From Myxococcales bacterium (lineage in GTDB: Bacteria; Myxococcota_A; Bradymonadia; UBA7976; UBA1532): a DNA stretch of 64,000 bases. Below the pieces are notes generated by a model. The model had not been told where the DNA came from and did not search any database. It saw only the letters and a list, made by a program, of their open reading frames with translations. Below are positions 43,601-51,599 of this stretch, one piece after another; positions within the stretch are counted from its first letter, which is position 1; each line of letters starts with the position of its first letter. The stretch lies in NCBI GenBank assembly GCA_020633435.1, contig JACKDP010000001.1, positions 1,488,001-1,552,000 of the forward strand. The letters run 5' to 3'. A program made the translations under genes and the position numbers.

Positions 43601-46144
43601 GCCCTGGGCGCGCACGAGGCGCAGGCCGGCGATGCGGCCCTGGGGGTCGGGCTGGACGACGACCTGCCGCCCGGCCGCGTCGGTGAAGCCGGTCAGGCGC
43701 CCCTTTTCCCAGTGGAATCGGGCCTCTCCGTCGAGCCAGCGCACCGCGTCGAGGCGGGCCTGCTTGCCCGCCGGGGGCTGGTACGTCGGCGGCGTGGGGC
43801 CGTCGCCGCCCCCGAACCGGAACACCCGCACGCGGTCGGCGAGGTCGCGGATCTCGTAGGTGCGGCCATCCACGCGGGTCAGCGTCAGGCGCTCGGCGGC
43901 GTTGAAGTCGCTCTCGCCGTCCACCAGCGGCAGGTCGAAGCCGATGAAGCGGCCCTCGCGGTCGCGCAGGGCCAGGGTGCGCACGCCCGTCGTGTCCTCG
44001 TCGGCCAGCAGCACCTCGTCGAAGTCGTGCCGCCAGCCCGGGCCGAGCTGGCTGGCGTCCCCCGGCAGCTCCGTCGCGCGGCTGTTGTAGAACCGGCCGA
44101 AGCGCAGCGTGCGCGCCGAGAAGAGCTCGAAGTCGGTGGCCTCGGTGAAGACGGTGCCCGACACCACATCGACGGGGTGCCCCTCGGCGATGCAGTTGTT
44201 GCCGCCCACGAAGTCGTTGACCCGCTGCGCCGCGTTCTGCAGCCGCGGGCTGTTGCTGTTCGAGATGCGCCGCGCGACCGCGTTGCCCCCGCGCCGCAGC
44301 CCCGCCTGGAACCCCGCCGTCGCCGCCCCCTGGACCATCCCCCACGCCAGCGCGCCCAGGAAGTCCCCGATGCTCATCCCCGTGAGAACATTGGAGAATC
44401 CCATCGCCATCGCGTTCGGCACCACCGGGATGTCCGAGCACGAGTTGCACCCCAGCGGGATCATCAGCCCCAGCGGCGCGTCGCAGACCGACACCGTCGG
44501 CGAGGCGATGGACACGCTCGCGTTCGCGATGGGCAGGGGCAGCAGGCTGGCCAGGAACCCCAGGAACGCCTGCCCCGACGAGAACATCGGGAAGATGCGC
44601 GTGAACGCGAACTGGCCCTGGCCGCTGGCCGAGACGGAGTACGTCTTGCCCGCGCTCGTGACGGACCCCGCGTTCACGTTCGCGTGGCTCGACCCCACGA
44701 AGTCCGCCACGAACCCGCGCTGGAACACCGGGTTGCCCGACGCCGACGCCAGCGCCAGCACCTTCCCCCGCGCCATCTCCAGCATCGCGTTGAAGGGCGC
44801 CGTCATGAGCGCCATGATCGCCGCGGTGATCATCGGCCGGTGGCTGATGGGCGGCCACAGCCACGGCAGCGGCGGCATGTGGAACCCCAGCGCCGTCGCC
44901 CCCGCGCCCGCCGCGGGCATGAAGTTGATCAGCACCGTCGCCTTGAAGTCGATCAGGATCGGCCCCATGAACGGCGTCGGGAACAGCGGGATGGGCGGCA
45001 GCGGCGGCACCAGGGGCGCGGGCAGCGTCGTGTGAAAGTCGAGCCCCATGATGGGGTCGAGCAGCTTCGTCGCCGGGAACGTCAGCGCGTTCGGGTTCAG
45101 CAGCAGGAGCCCGCCGAGCCAGGCCGACAGCGCCGCCTTCCCCCCGCTGGCGTCCTTCGCCACCACCATCGAGCCGGCCTTGGCGTTCACCAGCCCGCCC
45201 ATGACCGTCACGGGCCCGCCGTTGAACAGGAACCCGCCCTTCGCGGACGACATCGCCGAGCCCGCCAGCAGCGTGAACGTCCCCGACAGCTCGCCGGCCA
45301 TGTTCACCGTCATGAACCCATCGGTCTGGACGGTCTGCGACCCCACCGTCCGCACCACCGGCCCCTGCTGGACCTCGCCCCACTCCCCGATCTCGGTGCT
45401 GATCTGGCCCTGGTTCATGACCATCGCGCCCGCCGAGACCCCCACGTCGCTCTTCGTCGTCGTGGCGAGCTGGGGCGCCGTGATGGTCATGGCCGAGCCG
45501 GCCAGCTCGATGAAGTTGCCGGCGCTCACGTTCACCGTGCGCGCGCTGCCCACCGTGACCGTGTGGGTCGTCCCCACCTCCAGCGTGCGCCCCTGGCTCG
45601 TCGTCATCGTCAGGTCGACGCAGACGATCTTCACCAGGCCCTTGGGCGCCCGGATGTTGATGGTGCCGGTCTTCGCCTCGGTGGTGATGGTGTCCGCGGC
45701 GGTGTCGAACACCATGGAATTATTGGTGGAACTGTCCACCAGCCGGATCTTCTCGGCCCCGTCGGAGTCGAGGAACTCGAGGTCGTGCCCGGCGCGGCTG
45801 CGGAACCACTTGTGGTCGTTGGCGCCATCCGGGTTGCCGGGCCCGGGCACCGCGTGCTCGCCGTTCCAGACGGCCCCGAGGACGTAGGGGTGGTTGGGGT
45901 CGCCCCCCTCGAACGCGACGAGCACCTCGTCGCCGATCTCGGGCACGAACATCGTCCCGCGGGAGTTGCCGGCGTACCACCCCGCGACGCGCGCCCAGTG
46001 CGACTCGATGGCCGCGTCGGGGCCGTCCAGCCAGGGCAGCCGCACCTTCACGCGGCCCCACTGCTGCGGATCGCTGATGTTGGTGACGACGCCCACGGCG
46101 ACGCCGCGAATCCGGCGGCCGCCGCCACCCGCGCGCTCGTTCAT
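40634..46144 (-). CDS. Polymorphic Rhs toxin 2 with gpV/VgrG-type spike
   Basis: An 1,836-residue paralogue of toxin 1 with the same order: OB spike, beta-helix, hydrophobic segments, Rhs/YD repeats and DPLGL ending at residue 1690. A different 146-residue toxin tip follows. The tip is His/Gly/Pro-rich (GHVDFKNHGIPSGHYHTFPP, then GHGAGAPHYHH), with several HxH motifs that could bind metal, but I do not recognise a named nuclease family. Residues 1-653 are identical to toxin 1. The Rhs shell is clearly homologous but heavily substituted, and the tips are unrelated. Delivery by a contractile injection machine is inferred from the spike domain. Confidence 0.88.
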   Translation of the reverse strand: MNERAGGGGRRIRGVAVGVVTNISDPQQWGRVKVRLPWLDGPDAAIESHWARVAGWYAGNSRGTMFVPEIGDEVLVAFEGGDPNHPYVLGAVWNGEHAVPGPGNPDGANDHKWFRSRAGHDLEFLDSDGAEKIRLVDSSTNNSMVFDTAADTITTEAKTGTINIRAPKGLVKIVCVDLTMTTSQGRTLEVGTTHTVTVGSARTVNVSAGNFIELAGSAMTITAPQLATTTKSDVGVSAGAMVMNQGQISTEIGEWGEVQQGPVVRTVGSQTVQTDGFMTVNMAGELSGTFTLLAGSAMSSAKGGFLFNGGPVTVMGGLVNAKAGSMVVAKDASGGKAALSAWLGGLLLLNPNALTFPATKLLDPIMGLDFHTTLPAPLVPPLPPIPLFPTPFMGPILIDFKATVLINFMPAAGAGATALGFHMPPLPWLWPPISHRPMITAAIMALMTAPFNAMLEMARGKVLALASASGNPVFQRGFVADFVGSSHANVNAGSVTSAGKTYSVSASGQGQFAFTRIFPMFSSGQAFLGFLASLLPLPIANASVSIASPTVSVCDAPLGLMIPLGCNSCSDIPVVPNAMAMGFSNVLTGMSIGDFLGALAWGMVQGAATAGFQAGLRRGGNAVARRISNSNSPRLQNAAQRVNDFVGGNNCIAEGHPVDVVSGTVFTEATDFELFSARTLRFGRFYNSRATELPGDASQLGPGWRHDFDEVLLADEDTTGVRTLALRDREGRFIGFDLPLVDGESDFNAAERLTLTRVDGRTYEIRDLADRVRVFRFGGGDGPTPPTYQPPAGKQARLDAVRWLDGEARFHWEKGRLTGFTDAAGRQVVVQPDPQGRIAGLRLVRAQGRDCDIHLATYRYDGDGRLIAHIDRNRNPRWYRYDKAGRLVRETDRNGYSFHFHYDELDRCTHTYGDDNAYWCAFAYDGSVTRVTDGFGGVTRYGYDEDSRVTSIIDALGGVKTIAYTPEGWKAAETDAAGATTETAYDERGRVVASVAPDGARTAWAYADDGGVVQTDALGNPWRLERTAGRVAAAVTPLGHRARFERDAAGRVTAVVDASGAVWQRTWTPDGLVAQDARPDGVRVRYTYDALGHVTAVEELNPAGETRTRKLERDAEGRITALDGPAGHRERYTLLPEGQPVVLVAGGRKATRTYGGWGRLHSHTDPLGRTTKVDWDAHHNVLAIHQPGGRTWRYLRDRLGRVTTLRTPDGLRVGYTYDPAGRILEEIRDDRTIKRQYDAAGRVTKVAWGHGSETRLRYDALGRLVRVEGRGLAGEDDRPVDRTYDADGRLATEVQGDGVLRWRYDALGRPTRRTTSWGTREHLRWGDAGLQGLVDPLGGEHGFDHDAWGRRDTWRQPGGGEQRLSFDALDRLVGDALAVPGGAIAVDRRLVWSDDDTVTEADVRTAAGRQRQQLRYDATGRLVGQAVNDGAPTAFRYDDADNLVADGETTREFVGDRLVADSAGHRFRHDRGGRLVARQGPEGTQRLWFDDRDRLVRVHTADDRVVHHRYDALGRRVETLAEQPDGGVTAEAFHWDGDHLARRVVARPATGEVLRDEHYTYDPERAHVPLFRVVRGGDDPTPRTQFYSTDQRGAVTRLSDADGRALWAATYDPYGRLQHLEADDAELAHQPLRLLGQLHDEATDLGHHRFRVYDPQAARFISPDPLGIQGGPNAYGYPTDPVAWADPLGLIACNLSWNQFQHETAGMFSSRQDAAAAWRATRTAPAGWEYHGTQNGLHHFSGSDKPPLNGAPASSVYSHDRGGVVGQNAIYDGNGAVVGHVDFKNHGIPSGHYHTFPPGQPWVGHGAGAPHYHHSTVPAGWSQIPPGSSPQVPIGT
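44186..46144 (-). repeat. Duplicated delivery module, copy 2
   Basis: Codons 1-653 of toxin 2, protein-identical to copy 1. Identity ends at the codon after NNCIA (Glu654 here, Arg in copy 1), from which point substitutions become frequent. Confidence 0.85.
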
Positions 46145-46192
46145 GAGCAGGAGTATGCCACGCCGGAGGCGGCCACGGCCAACGCCGGGCCG

Positions 46193-46795
46193 CTACAGGG
46201 CTTCGCGCCGGATCTGCTCGATGACGTCGGTGTAGCTGGTCGTGTTGACCAGCTCGGCGAGCTGGGCGGTGTAGGTCTGGATGAGGTCGGCGCGGTCGCG
46301 CTGGCGGGCGTCCACGAGGGCGCGGTGCACGCGGATGAAGGCGCGCTCGGAGTTGACGAAGTACTCCACCGCCTGCACGACCACCTGCAGCGTCACGGCG
46401 ACGGTGCTGCGGCCCTTCTGGCTGAACTGGAAGGCCTTGCCCTCGCTGTTGCAGACGGTCAGGCGCACCTCGCCCTCGGCGTCGAGGCCCTGCTGGTTGC
46501 CGGTGTGCATCTGGCCATGGACCTCGAAGCCCGTGAACCGGATGGTCTCCAGGGAGCGGAACTCGCGGGCGTAGTGGCCCATGAGGCCGTGGAAGGCGGC
46601 GTCGATGAAGCCGACGCCCTCCCCCTCGATGACCACGTCTCGCGGAGGTCCGTTCTGGTGGCGCAAGGTGATGATCATCCGACACTGGCTGGTCGGGCCG
46701 ATCTCCTCGCTCATCTGGTAGTGGATGACCCCGAGGGCCAGGTACTCATCGCGCAGGACACGCTGGATCAGCTCTTCGGTGGCGGCTCGTCGCAT
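46193..46795 (-). CDS. Stand-alone protein with LeuA regulatory-domain-like fold
   Basis: A 200-residue cytoplasmic protein. The motifs VIEGEGVGFIDAAFHGLMGH and DAEGEVRLTVCNSEGKAF resemble the regulatory (dimerisation) domain of alpha-isopropylmalate synthase, with its characteristic GxGxG-type turn and Ala-rich helix. No catalytic TIM barrel is present. ATG 46795 has a strong AGGAGGAG ribosome site. It is 48 bases upstream of the spike-Rhs gene on the same strand and may be in the same transcript. A role in amino-acid sensing would be speculation. Confidence 0.55.
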   Translation of the reverse strand: MRRAATEELIQRVLRDEYLALGVIHYQMSEEIGPTSQCRMIITLRHQNGPPRDVVIEGEGVGFIDAAFHGLMGHYAREFRSLETIRFTGFEVHGQMHTGNQQGLDAEGEVRLTVCNSEGKAFQFSQKGRSTVAVTLQVVVQAVEYFVNSERAFIRVHRALVDARQRDRADLIQTYTAQLAELVNTTSYTDVIEQIRREAL

Positions 46796-46959
46796 GGGGG
46801 CTCCTCCTGGTGTTCGGACTCTTCAAACGCCTGCGAAATCAGGGAAATTCCACCGCCCCGCGGCGATGGCGCCCTGCCGGGTGGACACGTCTGGAGTCTA
46901 GATGTTCCGGGGAGACCGGTGCAGGTCGGGCGCCAAGTGCCCGAAACGGCGGGGGATGA
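46796..46959. other. Intergenic spacer
   Basis: A 164-base gap with no credible gene. An imperfect hairpin, TCGGGC (46926-46931) with GCCCGA (46939-46944), lies just after the stop of the small membrane protein gene and could slow or end transcription, but it has no T tract. Confidence 0.35.
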
Positions 46960-47223
46960 TCAGGCGGCCTTGCGGCGGCGACGCGCCAGGAAGAGCAGGA
47001 CGCCGCCCAGGCCGACGAGGCCCCCGCCGCCGGGGCCGGCGAAGTCGAGCCCCAGCTCGAAGGTCTTCTCCCACTTGCGGTCGACGACCTCGTCGCCGAA
47101 CTCGTCCGTGGTGCGGGTCTCGACCAGCTTCTCGGTCTGCGTCGCCAGGTGCATGCCCGAGGCGAGCCAGACGCCGCCGACGCCCAGGCCCAGCACGATG
47201 GCGATGATGCCGGCCGCCTTCAC
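46960..47223 (-). CDS. Small two-helix membrane protein
   Basis: An 87-residue protein starting at GTG 47223, which overlaps the yceI stop (GTGA). An N-terminal helix (AAGIIAIVLGLGVGGVWLAS) and a C-terminal Gly-rich helix ending in RRRRK (GLVGLGGVLLFLARRRRK) enclose a charged 40-residue loop. The terminal helix plus Arg cluster resembles sorting-type tails, though too short to name. It is coupled to YceI, function unknown. Confidence 0.6.
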   Translation of the reverse strand: MKAAGIIAIVLGLGVGGVWLASGMHLATQTEKLVETRTTDEFGDEVVDRKWEKTFELGLDFAGPGGGGLVGLGGVLLFLARRRRKAA

Positions 47224-47795
47224 GGGGCCACGGGCTTCAGGACGCCCTTGAGGCTGACGTCCACGTCGATGTTGGTGCCGACCTTGCTGCCGACCACGCC
47301 ATCGCGGCCCTTGATGTTGTAGGCGTCGAGCTTCACCTGGAACTTCGTGGTGATCTTGAGCTTGTCGCCCTTCCACTTGAGGGTGGCGGGGGCGGTCATG
47401 TCGGTGCTGACGCCGTGCAGGGTGAACTTGCCGGTCACCTCCACCTCGGCCTCCTTCACGTCGTCGCCGGTGGTGGGCTTCGTCACCTTGGCGGCCGAGG
47501 CCACGAAGGTGATCTCGGCGAACTGGGCCGCGTCGAGCCACTCGGGGCTGCGCAGGTGGTCATCGCGCTGGTCGTTGCCGGTCTTCATGGAGGCCACCGG
47601 CACCGTGATGGTGGCCTGCAGCGTGGTCATGTCGTCCAGGTCGACGGTCAGGGCGCCCGCGCCGCTGGCCGTGCCGACGATCTTCTCCAGGGGGGCGTCG
47701 CTGACGAACTTCATCTCGCCGGCGAGCTCGGCGGTCTGGGGGGCGGCCAGGGCGACGGCCGGGGCGAAGAGGGCGAGGGCGATCAGGGACCGCAT
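47220..47795 (-). CDS. YceI-family periplasmic lipid-binding protein
   Basis: A 191-residue secreted lipocalin-like protein. Signal peptide at 1-18 (LIALALFAPAVALA), then the YceI pattern (GALTVDLDDMTTLQATITVP, DDHLRSPEWLDAAQFAEITF, GKFTLHGVSTDMTAPATL). YceI proteins bind isoprenoid quinones or similar lipids. ATG 47795 is chosen because AAGGAG lies six bases ahead; the upstream ATG falls directly against that site. A lipid or quinone carrier next to Rieske and cytochrome c genes is suggestive. Confidence 0.9.
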   Translation of the reverse strand: MRSLIALALFAPAVALAAPQTAELAGEMKFVSDAPLEKIVGTASGAGALTVDLDDMTTLQATITVPVASMKTGNDQRDDHLRSPEWLDAAQFAEITFVASAAKVTKPTTGDDVKEAEVEVTGKFTLHGVSTDMTAPATLKWKGDKLKITTKFQVKLDAYNIKGRDGVVGSKVGTNIDVDVSLKGVLKPVAP

Positions 47796-47840
47796 GGGCA
47801 TCTCCTTTCGAGCGCCGGCCGCTGGCCGGCCTGGGGGGAC

Positions 47841-49097
47841 TCAGTAGAACAGGTGCACCTGCAGCGTCGCCTGGCCGAAGCGGTAGTCGTCCGTCTCGAC
47901 CAGCCGGTACTCGGGCCGGACCTCCAGGCCCGGCACCACGAAGAGCTCCAGGCCCGCCACGTACTGCACCGTCGTGATCTCGGCGGTGGCGGTGGTGGTG
48001 CGGGCGCGCTCGGCCCGGGCGCTGGCGGCGATCCAGGCCCAGGGGGCGTAGCTGAGCCCGACGACGCCGTTGAGGGTCTCGTATTCGATGGTCCGCTGGC
48101 TCAGGGAGAGCTCGGAGAGCAGCGAGAGGCCCTCGTGGATGCCGAGGCCGAGGAACGCGTTGATCATCAGGAAGTCGCCGCTGCCGAAGGCCGAGGCCCC
48201 CAGCCAGGTGTTGATGACGAACGGGTGGGCCGGCTCGCTGGGGGCGCCGAAGTCGTCGCCGAACTCGTCGGCCTCGGCGGGCGGGGGGCCGCCGCCCAGC
48301 TCGAGCAGGGGCTGGAACGTCACCCGCGCCTGGTAGGCCACCGGCCAGAGCTCCGCCGTCTCGTTGCCGTCGTTGAGGGCCTTGTCCAGGTTGCCGGTGT
48401 GGAAGCCGCCGGCCTCCAGGCGCACCCACTGGACCGGCTGCCAGGCCACCTCGGCCCCCGCCTCCGCGTAGCCCGGGGCGATGATGGGGACGCGGCGGGC
48501 GGCGGCGTCGCCGCGGATGAGGAGCGTGTGGTCGTCGTTGCGCACGCCGATGGAGGGCTGGAAGACGCCCGCCCGCACCGTGGGCGCCACCCCGCCGGGC
48601 TCGTAGATGGCCTGGGCGCCGTAGCAGCTCATGCCCTGGAAGACGGGGTCGCAGATCTTGCCGTCGCGCAGGGTGCCGGGGCCTGCGAGGAAGGTGCCAT
48701 ACAGGGTCAGCCCGGCGGCGGGCTTCACCGTGAGGTACGGCTGCGCCTGCATGGGAAACCATGTGTAATCAGGGACTTCCGTCTTCGTGCCCGTGTCGGT
48801 GTCCACCAGCTCGGGGCGGCCCAGGCGGGCGCCCTGCATGCGCAGGTCGACGCCGAAGCCCACGGCCCCGTCAAGCCAGGTGTTGCTGTTGACGTCGTGG
48901 AAGGCCTGCAGCCCGAGCTGGTCCCAGGTGACGACGCCCACGCGGTGCATGGCGCCGAAGCCCAGCTCGCTGCGGCCCTCGCCGCCGCTCGGGTTGACGT
49001 GGCAGGCCGCGCAGGGCGTGCCGGCGGTGAGGGACATGCGCGGGGTGGCCTGGGCGAGGCCGGGCAGGGCCAGGAGGGCGAGGAGGAGCAGCCTCAT
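47841..49097 (-). CDS. Outer-membrane beta-barrel with N-terminal haem c site
   Basis: A 418-residue exported protein. Signal peptide (LLLALLALPGLAQA), a haem-binding CAACH motif at residues 29-33, then a long region with the alternating pattern and aromatic girdle of a porin (YLTVKPAAGLTLYGTF, QYVAGLELFVVPGLEV) ending in the terminal Phe-Tyr typical of outer-membrane barrels. It would place one covalent haem at the periplasmic mouth of a pore. Its ATG overlaps the stop of the Rieske-cytochrome gene. The architecture recalls porin-cytochrome conduits, but only a single haem motif is present. Confidence 0.8.
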   Translation of the reverse strand: MRLLLLALLALPGLAQATPRMSLTAGTPCAACHVNPSGGEGRSELGFGAMHRVGVVTWDQLGLQAFHDVNSNTWLDGAVGFGVDLRMQGARLGRPELVDTDTGTKTEVPDYTWFPMQAQPYLTVKPAAGLTLYGTFLAGPGTLRDGKICDPVFQGMSCYGAQAIYEPGGVAPTVRAGVFQPSIGVRNDDHTLLIRGDAAARRVPIIAPGYAEAGAEVAWQPVQWVRLEAGGFHTGNLDKALNDGNETAELWPVAYQARVTFQPLLELGGGPPPAEADEFGDDFGAPSEPAHPFVINTWLGASAFGSGDFLMINAFLGLGIHEGLSLLSELSLSQRTIEYETLNGVVGLSYAPWAWIAASARAERARTTTATAEITTVQYVAGLELFVVPGLEVRPEYRLVETDDYRFGQATLQVHLFY

Positions 49098-49873
49098 GGC
49101 GCGAGGCTCCGCAGGAAGGTCACGAGCTGCCAGGTCTCGTCATCGCTGAGGTTCGGGTAGGCGACCATGACCGAGAAGGGCGGGCCGCCATCGGCGCCGG
49201 TGCGGATGCGCCAGAACAGGTAGCCATCCGTCCACTCGGACTGGTCGACGTTGAAGGCCGAGGCGGGGGGCATGAACAGCTCGCTCCCCTCCCCCGCCGC
49301 CCCGTGGCAGGCGACGCACTGCTGGTAGAGCGCCTCGCCCGCCGAGACCGCGGCCGGGTCGCCGGCGAACGGGTTCACGAGGTCGGCGAACTCCGGCGGG
49401 ATGCCGGTGCTCTTCTTCTGGAGGGTCAGCGTCCCGCTCCCGGTGGCCGCGTCGAACTCCACGTCGAACGTCGCGAGGTCGCGGGTCGCCGGGCCCTTCA
49501 GCACGTGCCCTTCGGCGTCGAAGTGCGAGTCGTGGCAGCGGCAGATGAGCCGGTCGCCGTTCCAGGTGCCGAAGCGGTCGGGGGCCATGTCGCAGCCGGT
49601 GTGGGTGCAGATGCGGGACACCGCGACGATGGCGTCGGGGGTCGTGCGGATGAGCAGGACGTTGCGCCCCGCCACGTCGACCGCCGCGACGCCATCCACC
49701 GCCCCGAGGGCGCGGAAGGGGCCCTCCGCGACGTTGAAGGTCAGCGTCCCGTCGCCGCCGCCGAAGACCTCGGCGATGGTGCAACCGGACAGGGAGGGCA
49801 GCGCCAGGGCGCAGCCCCCGCAGCCCAGCAGCTTGAGCAGGCCGCGGCGATCGAGGAGGGGCAGGTCGCTCAT
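49094..49873 (-). CDS. Rieske iron-sulphur / cytochrome c fusion lipoprotein
   Basis: A 259-residue redox protein. The N-terminus has a twin-arginine-like DRRGLLKLLG and a lipobox ending LSGC, so a Tat-exported lipoprotein is likely. The Rieske [2Fe-2S] ligands appear as CTHTGC and CRCHDSHF. A C-terminal cytochrome c domain has CVACH. A Rieske domain chained to a monohaem cytochrome resembles the electron path of bc-type complexes, yet no cytochrome b gene is adjacent. It is coupled to the downstream barrel gene. Confidence 0.9.
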   Translation of the reverse strand: MSDLPLLDRRGLLKLLGCGGCALALPSLSGCTIAEVFGGGDGTLTFNVAEGPFRALGAVDGVAAVDVAGRNVLLIRTTPDAIVAVSRICTHTGCDMAPDRFGTWNGDRLICRCHDSHFDAEGHVLKGPATRDLATFDVEFDAATGSGTLTLQKKSTGIPPEFADLVNPFAGDPAAVSAGEALYQQCVACHGAAGEGSELFMPPASAFNVDQSEWTDGYLFWRIRTGADGGPPFSVMVAYPNLSDDETWQLVTFLRSLAP

Positions 49874-49883
49874 CGGGATCTCC

Positions 49884-50375
49884 TCAGGGCTCGAAGGTGC
49901 GCAGGAAGGTCACCACCTGCCAGATCTGGTCATCCGTGAGGGCGCCGCCGTAGGCCGCCATGATGGAGCCGGCCGGTCCGGTGGCCGCGCCGGTGGAGAT
50001 CCGCCAGAACATCAGGCCGTCGCAGCGCTCCTCGTCCCCGGCCGTGAAGTCGGTCGGCGGGGGGTCGGAGACGAGGCCGTCGCCGGCCCCCGCCGCGCCA
50101 TGACACGACGCGCAGCTCCCCGCGTAGACGGCCTCGCCGGCCGTCAGCGCCGCGGCGTCCCCCGCGAAAGGGTTGGTGAGCGCCGCGAACTCGGCGGGCA
50201 CCTCGGCCTCGCAGCCGTTGCCGCCGCCGCCGGCCCCACCGGCGCCGCCCGCCCCACCGGCGCCGCCGGCCCCACCGCCCATGTCGGCGACCGCGTCGTC
50301 GCCGTCATCGCCGCCACAGCCGACCAGGGCCACGAGCCCCAGCAGCACGCTTGCACGCACAAGTCCTCGGAACAC
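49884..50375 (-). CDS. Monohaem cytochrome c lipoprotein
   Basis: A 163-residue lipoprotein. Signal with lipobox LVGC, an Asp- and Gly-rich linker (GGAGGAGGAGGAGG), then a cytochrome c domain with CASCH and a distal GSIMAAYGG segment that supplies the Met ligand. The C-terminal motif WQVVTFLRTFEP is shared with the cytochrome domain of the downstream Rieske fusion, so the two haem domains are probably paralogous. It is ten bases upstream of that gene. Confidence 0.9.
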   Translation of the reverse strand: MFRGLVRASVLLGLVALVGCGGDDGDDAVADMGGGAGGAGGAGGAGGAGGGGNGCEAEVPAEFAALTNPFAGDAAALTAGEAVYAGSCASCHGAAGAGDGLVSDPPPTDFTAGDEERCDGLMFWRISTGAATGPAGSIMAAYGGALTDDQIWQVVTFLRTFEP

Positions 50376-50465
50376 GCACTCCTCCTTGCTGGCGTCCGAA
50401 CATCCAGGCTACCCCAACCCCCCGGTGGGCCGGGGGTCCCTGGCGAGGACGTACTGTTGCCGAAA

Positions 50466-51599
50466 TCAGCGGCAGAAAGAAACGGGGGCAAGGCCGGCGG
50501 GCTGCCGCGCCTCGGCGTACGGGCGCACATAGCTCTGCACATGCGGGCCGAAGTCCTGGTCGGGGACGGCCGTGGTGCCGCTGCGGCCCGCCTCTTCGCC
50601 GATGATGAAGGTGCGATCCTTGGGGTGGCCCGCGTCCTCGTAGGCCTGGATGTCGGAGCTGGCGTTGCCGTAGGCGGCCTCGATGATCCAGCCGAAGTCG
50701 TCGACGAGCTCCTGGATGGCCGCGCGCTTGTAGGTGCGGGCGGACTCGCCGAAGACCAGCGAGTCGGCCGTGATGACGGGGCCGTAGGGGAAGCCCAGAT
50801 CGTCGAGCCAGGCGCGCGTCTGCAGGCGGAAGGTGTGAGGACGGGCCGTCAAGTACACGACTTTATAGCCCTTTTCGGCCCAGGCCTGCATGAGCTCCAG
50901 GGCCCCGTCGTTGGCCCGGGGCACGTACGTCGGGTCGCCGATCTGGCGGGTCAGCTCGGCGTCGGCCAGCGTCAGGGTGCCGTCGATGTCGGTGATGACG
51001 AGGCGGGTGCCGGCGGGCCAGAGGAAGACGCCGTGGGGGGCGCAGGTGGCGTCGGCCCGGGAGATGGCGTAGGTCACGTGGTCGCCGACGCCGAAGTGGT
51101 CGGCGTCCTGGAGCGCGAGGCGGTAGTAGCCGCGCTCGTCCGTGGTGGCGTCCCCCAGCGTGTACCAGTCGCCCGTCTCGCTCCAGGTCAGGAGGGTGAC
51201 GGGCTCGCCCGGCAGGCCGGTGGGGCTCAGGGCGGCGCCGCGGGCCAGGCGACCCACGAAGCTCTGGGCCTGCTCGGGGGTGCCGTAGACGTCCTGGTTC
51301 TCGTAGGCGTAGGCCGCGGGGCCGCCGGCCAGCGTGGTGTTGGCGTCGGAGTGGAAGCCCTCGGCGGTGATGCCGAAGGGGTCGTCGGCCGGCAGGGGGC
51401 AGCGGGGGAAGTCGGCCTGGGGGGTGTCGCAGACGAGGTCGCCGCCGGCGTCGGTCATGCCCGCGTCGGTCGTGCCGCCCCCGCCGGCGCCGCCCGCGCC
51501 GCCCGCGCCGCCGCCCGGGGTGATGTCGTCGATGCCCCGGCCGCCGCCGCGGCAGCCCGTCGCCAGGAGCAGCGCCGCCGCCATGAAGGTGCGCAACAT
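50466..51599 (-). CDS. Lipin/LNS2-type HAD phosphatase lipoprotein
   Basis: A 377-residue lipoprotein. Signal with lipobox LLATGC, a GGAGGAGG linker, a beta-sandwich-like middle and a C-terminal HAD domain of the lipin (LNS2) type: ITDIDGTLTLAD carries the catalytic DxDGT, followed by GYKVVYLTARPHTFRLQTRA and GFPYGPVITADSL. Relatives dephosphorylate phosphatidate or act on phosphoinositides. Here the domain is exported. ATG 51599 overlaps the porin gene stop (TGATG) and begins the signal peptide, so the upstream in-frame start is rejected. Confidence 0.83.
   Translation of the reverse strand: MLRTFMAAALLLATGCRGGGRGIDDITPGGGAGGAGGAGGGGTTDAGMTDAGGDLVCDTPQADFPRCPLPADDPFGITAEGFHSDANTTLAGGPAAYAYENQDVYGTPEQAQSFVGRLARGAALSPTGLPGEPVTLLTWSETGDWYTLGDATTDERGYYRLALQDADHFGVGDHVTYAISRADATCAPHGVFLWPAGTRLVITDIDGTLTLADAELTRQIGDPTYVPRANDGALELMQAWAEKGYKVVYLTARPHTFRLQTRAWLDDLGFPYGPVITADSLVFGESARTYKRAAIQELVDDFGWIIEAAYGNASSDIQAYEDAGHPKDRTFIIGEEAGRSGTTAVPDQDFGPHVQSYVRPYAEARQPAGLAPVSFCR

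Noticed and set aside
33795..46144. Insertion sequence or phage origin for the toxin duplication
   Set aside because: No transposase, integrase, terminal inverted repeats or attachment-like repeats were seen at the edges of the two copies.
40703..47251. Open frame of 2,182 codons on the plus strand opposite toxin 2
   Set aside because: It runs antisense to a well-supported Rhs gene, is low in complexity (Arg/Gly/Val/His-rich) and arises from the scarcity of stop codons in GC-rich DNA.
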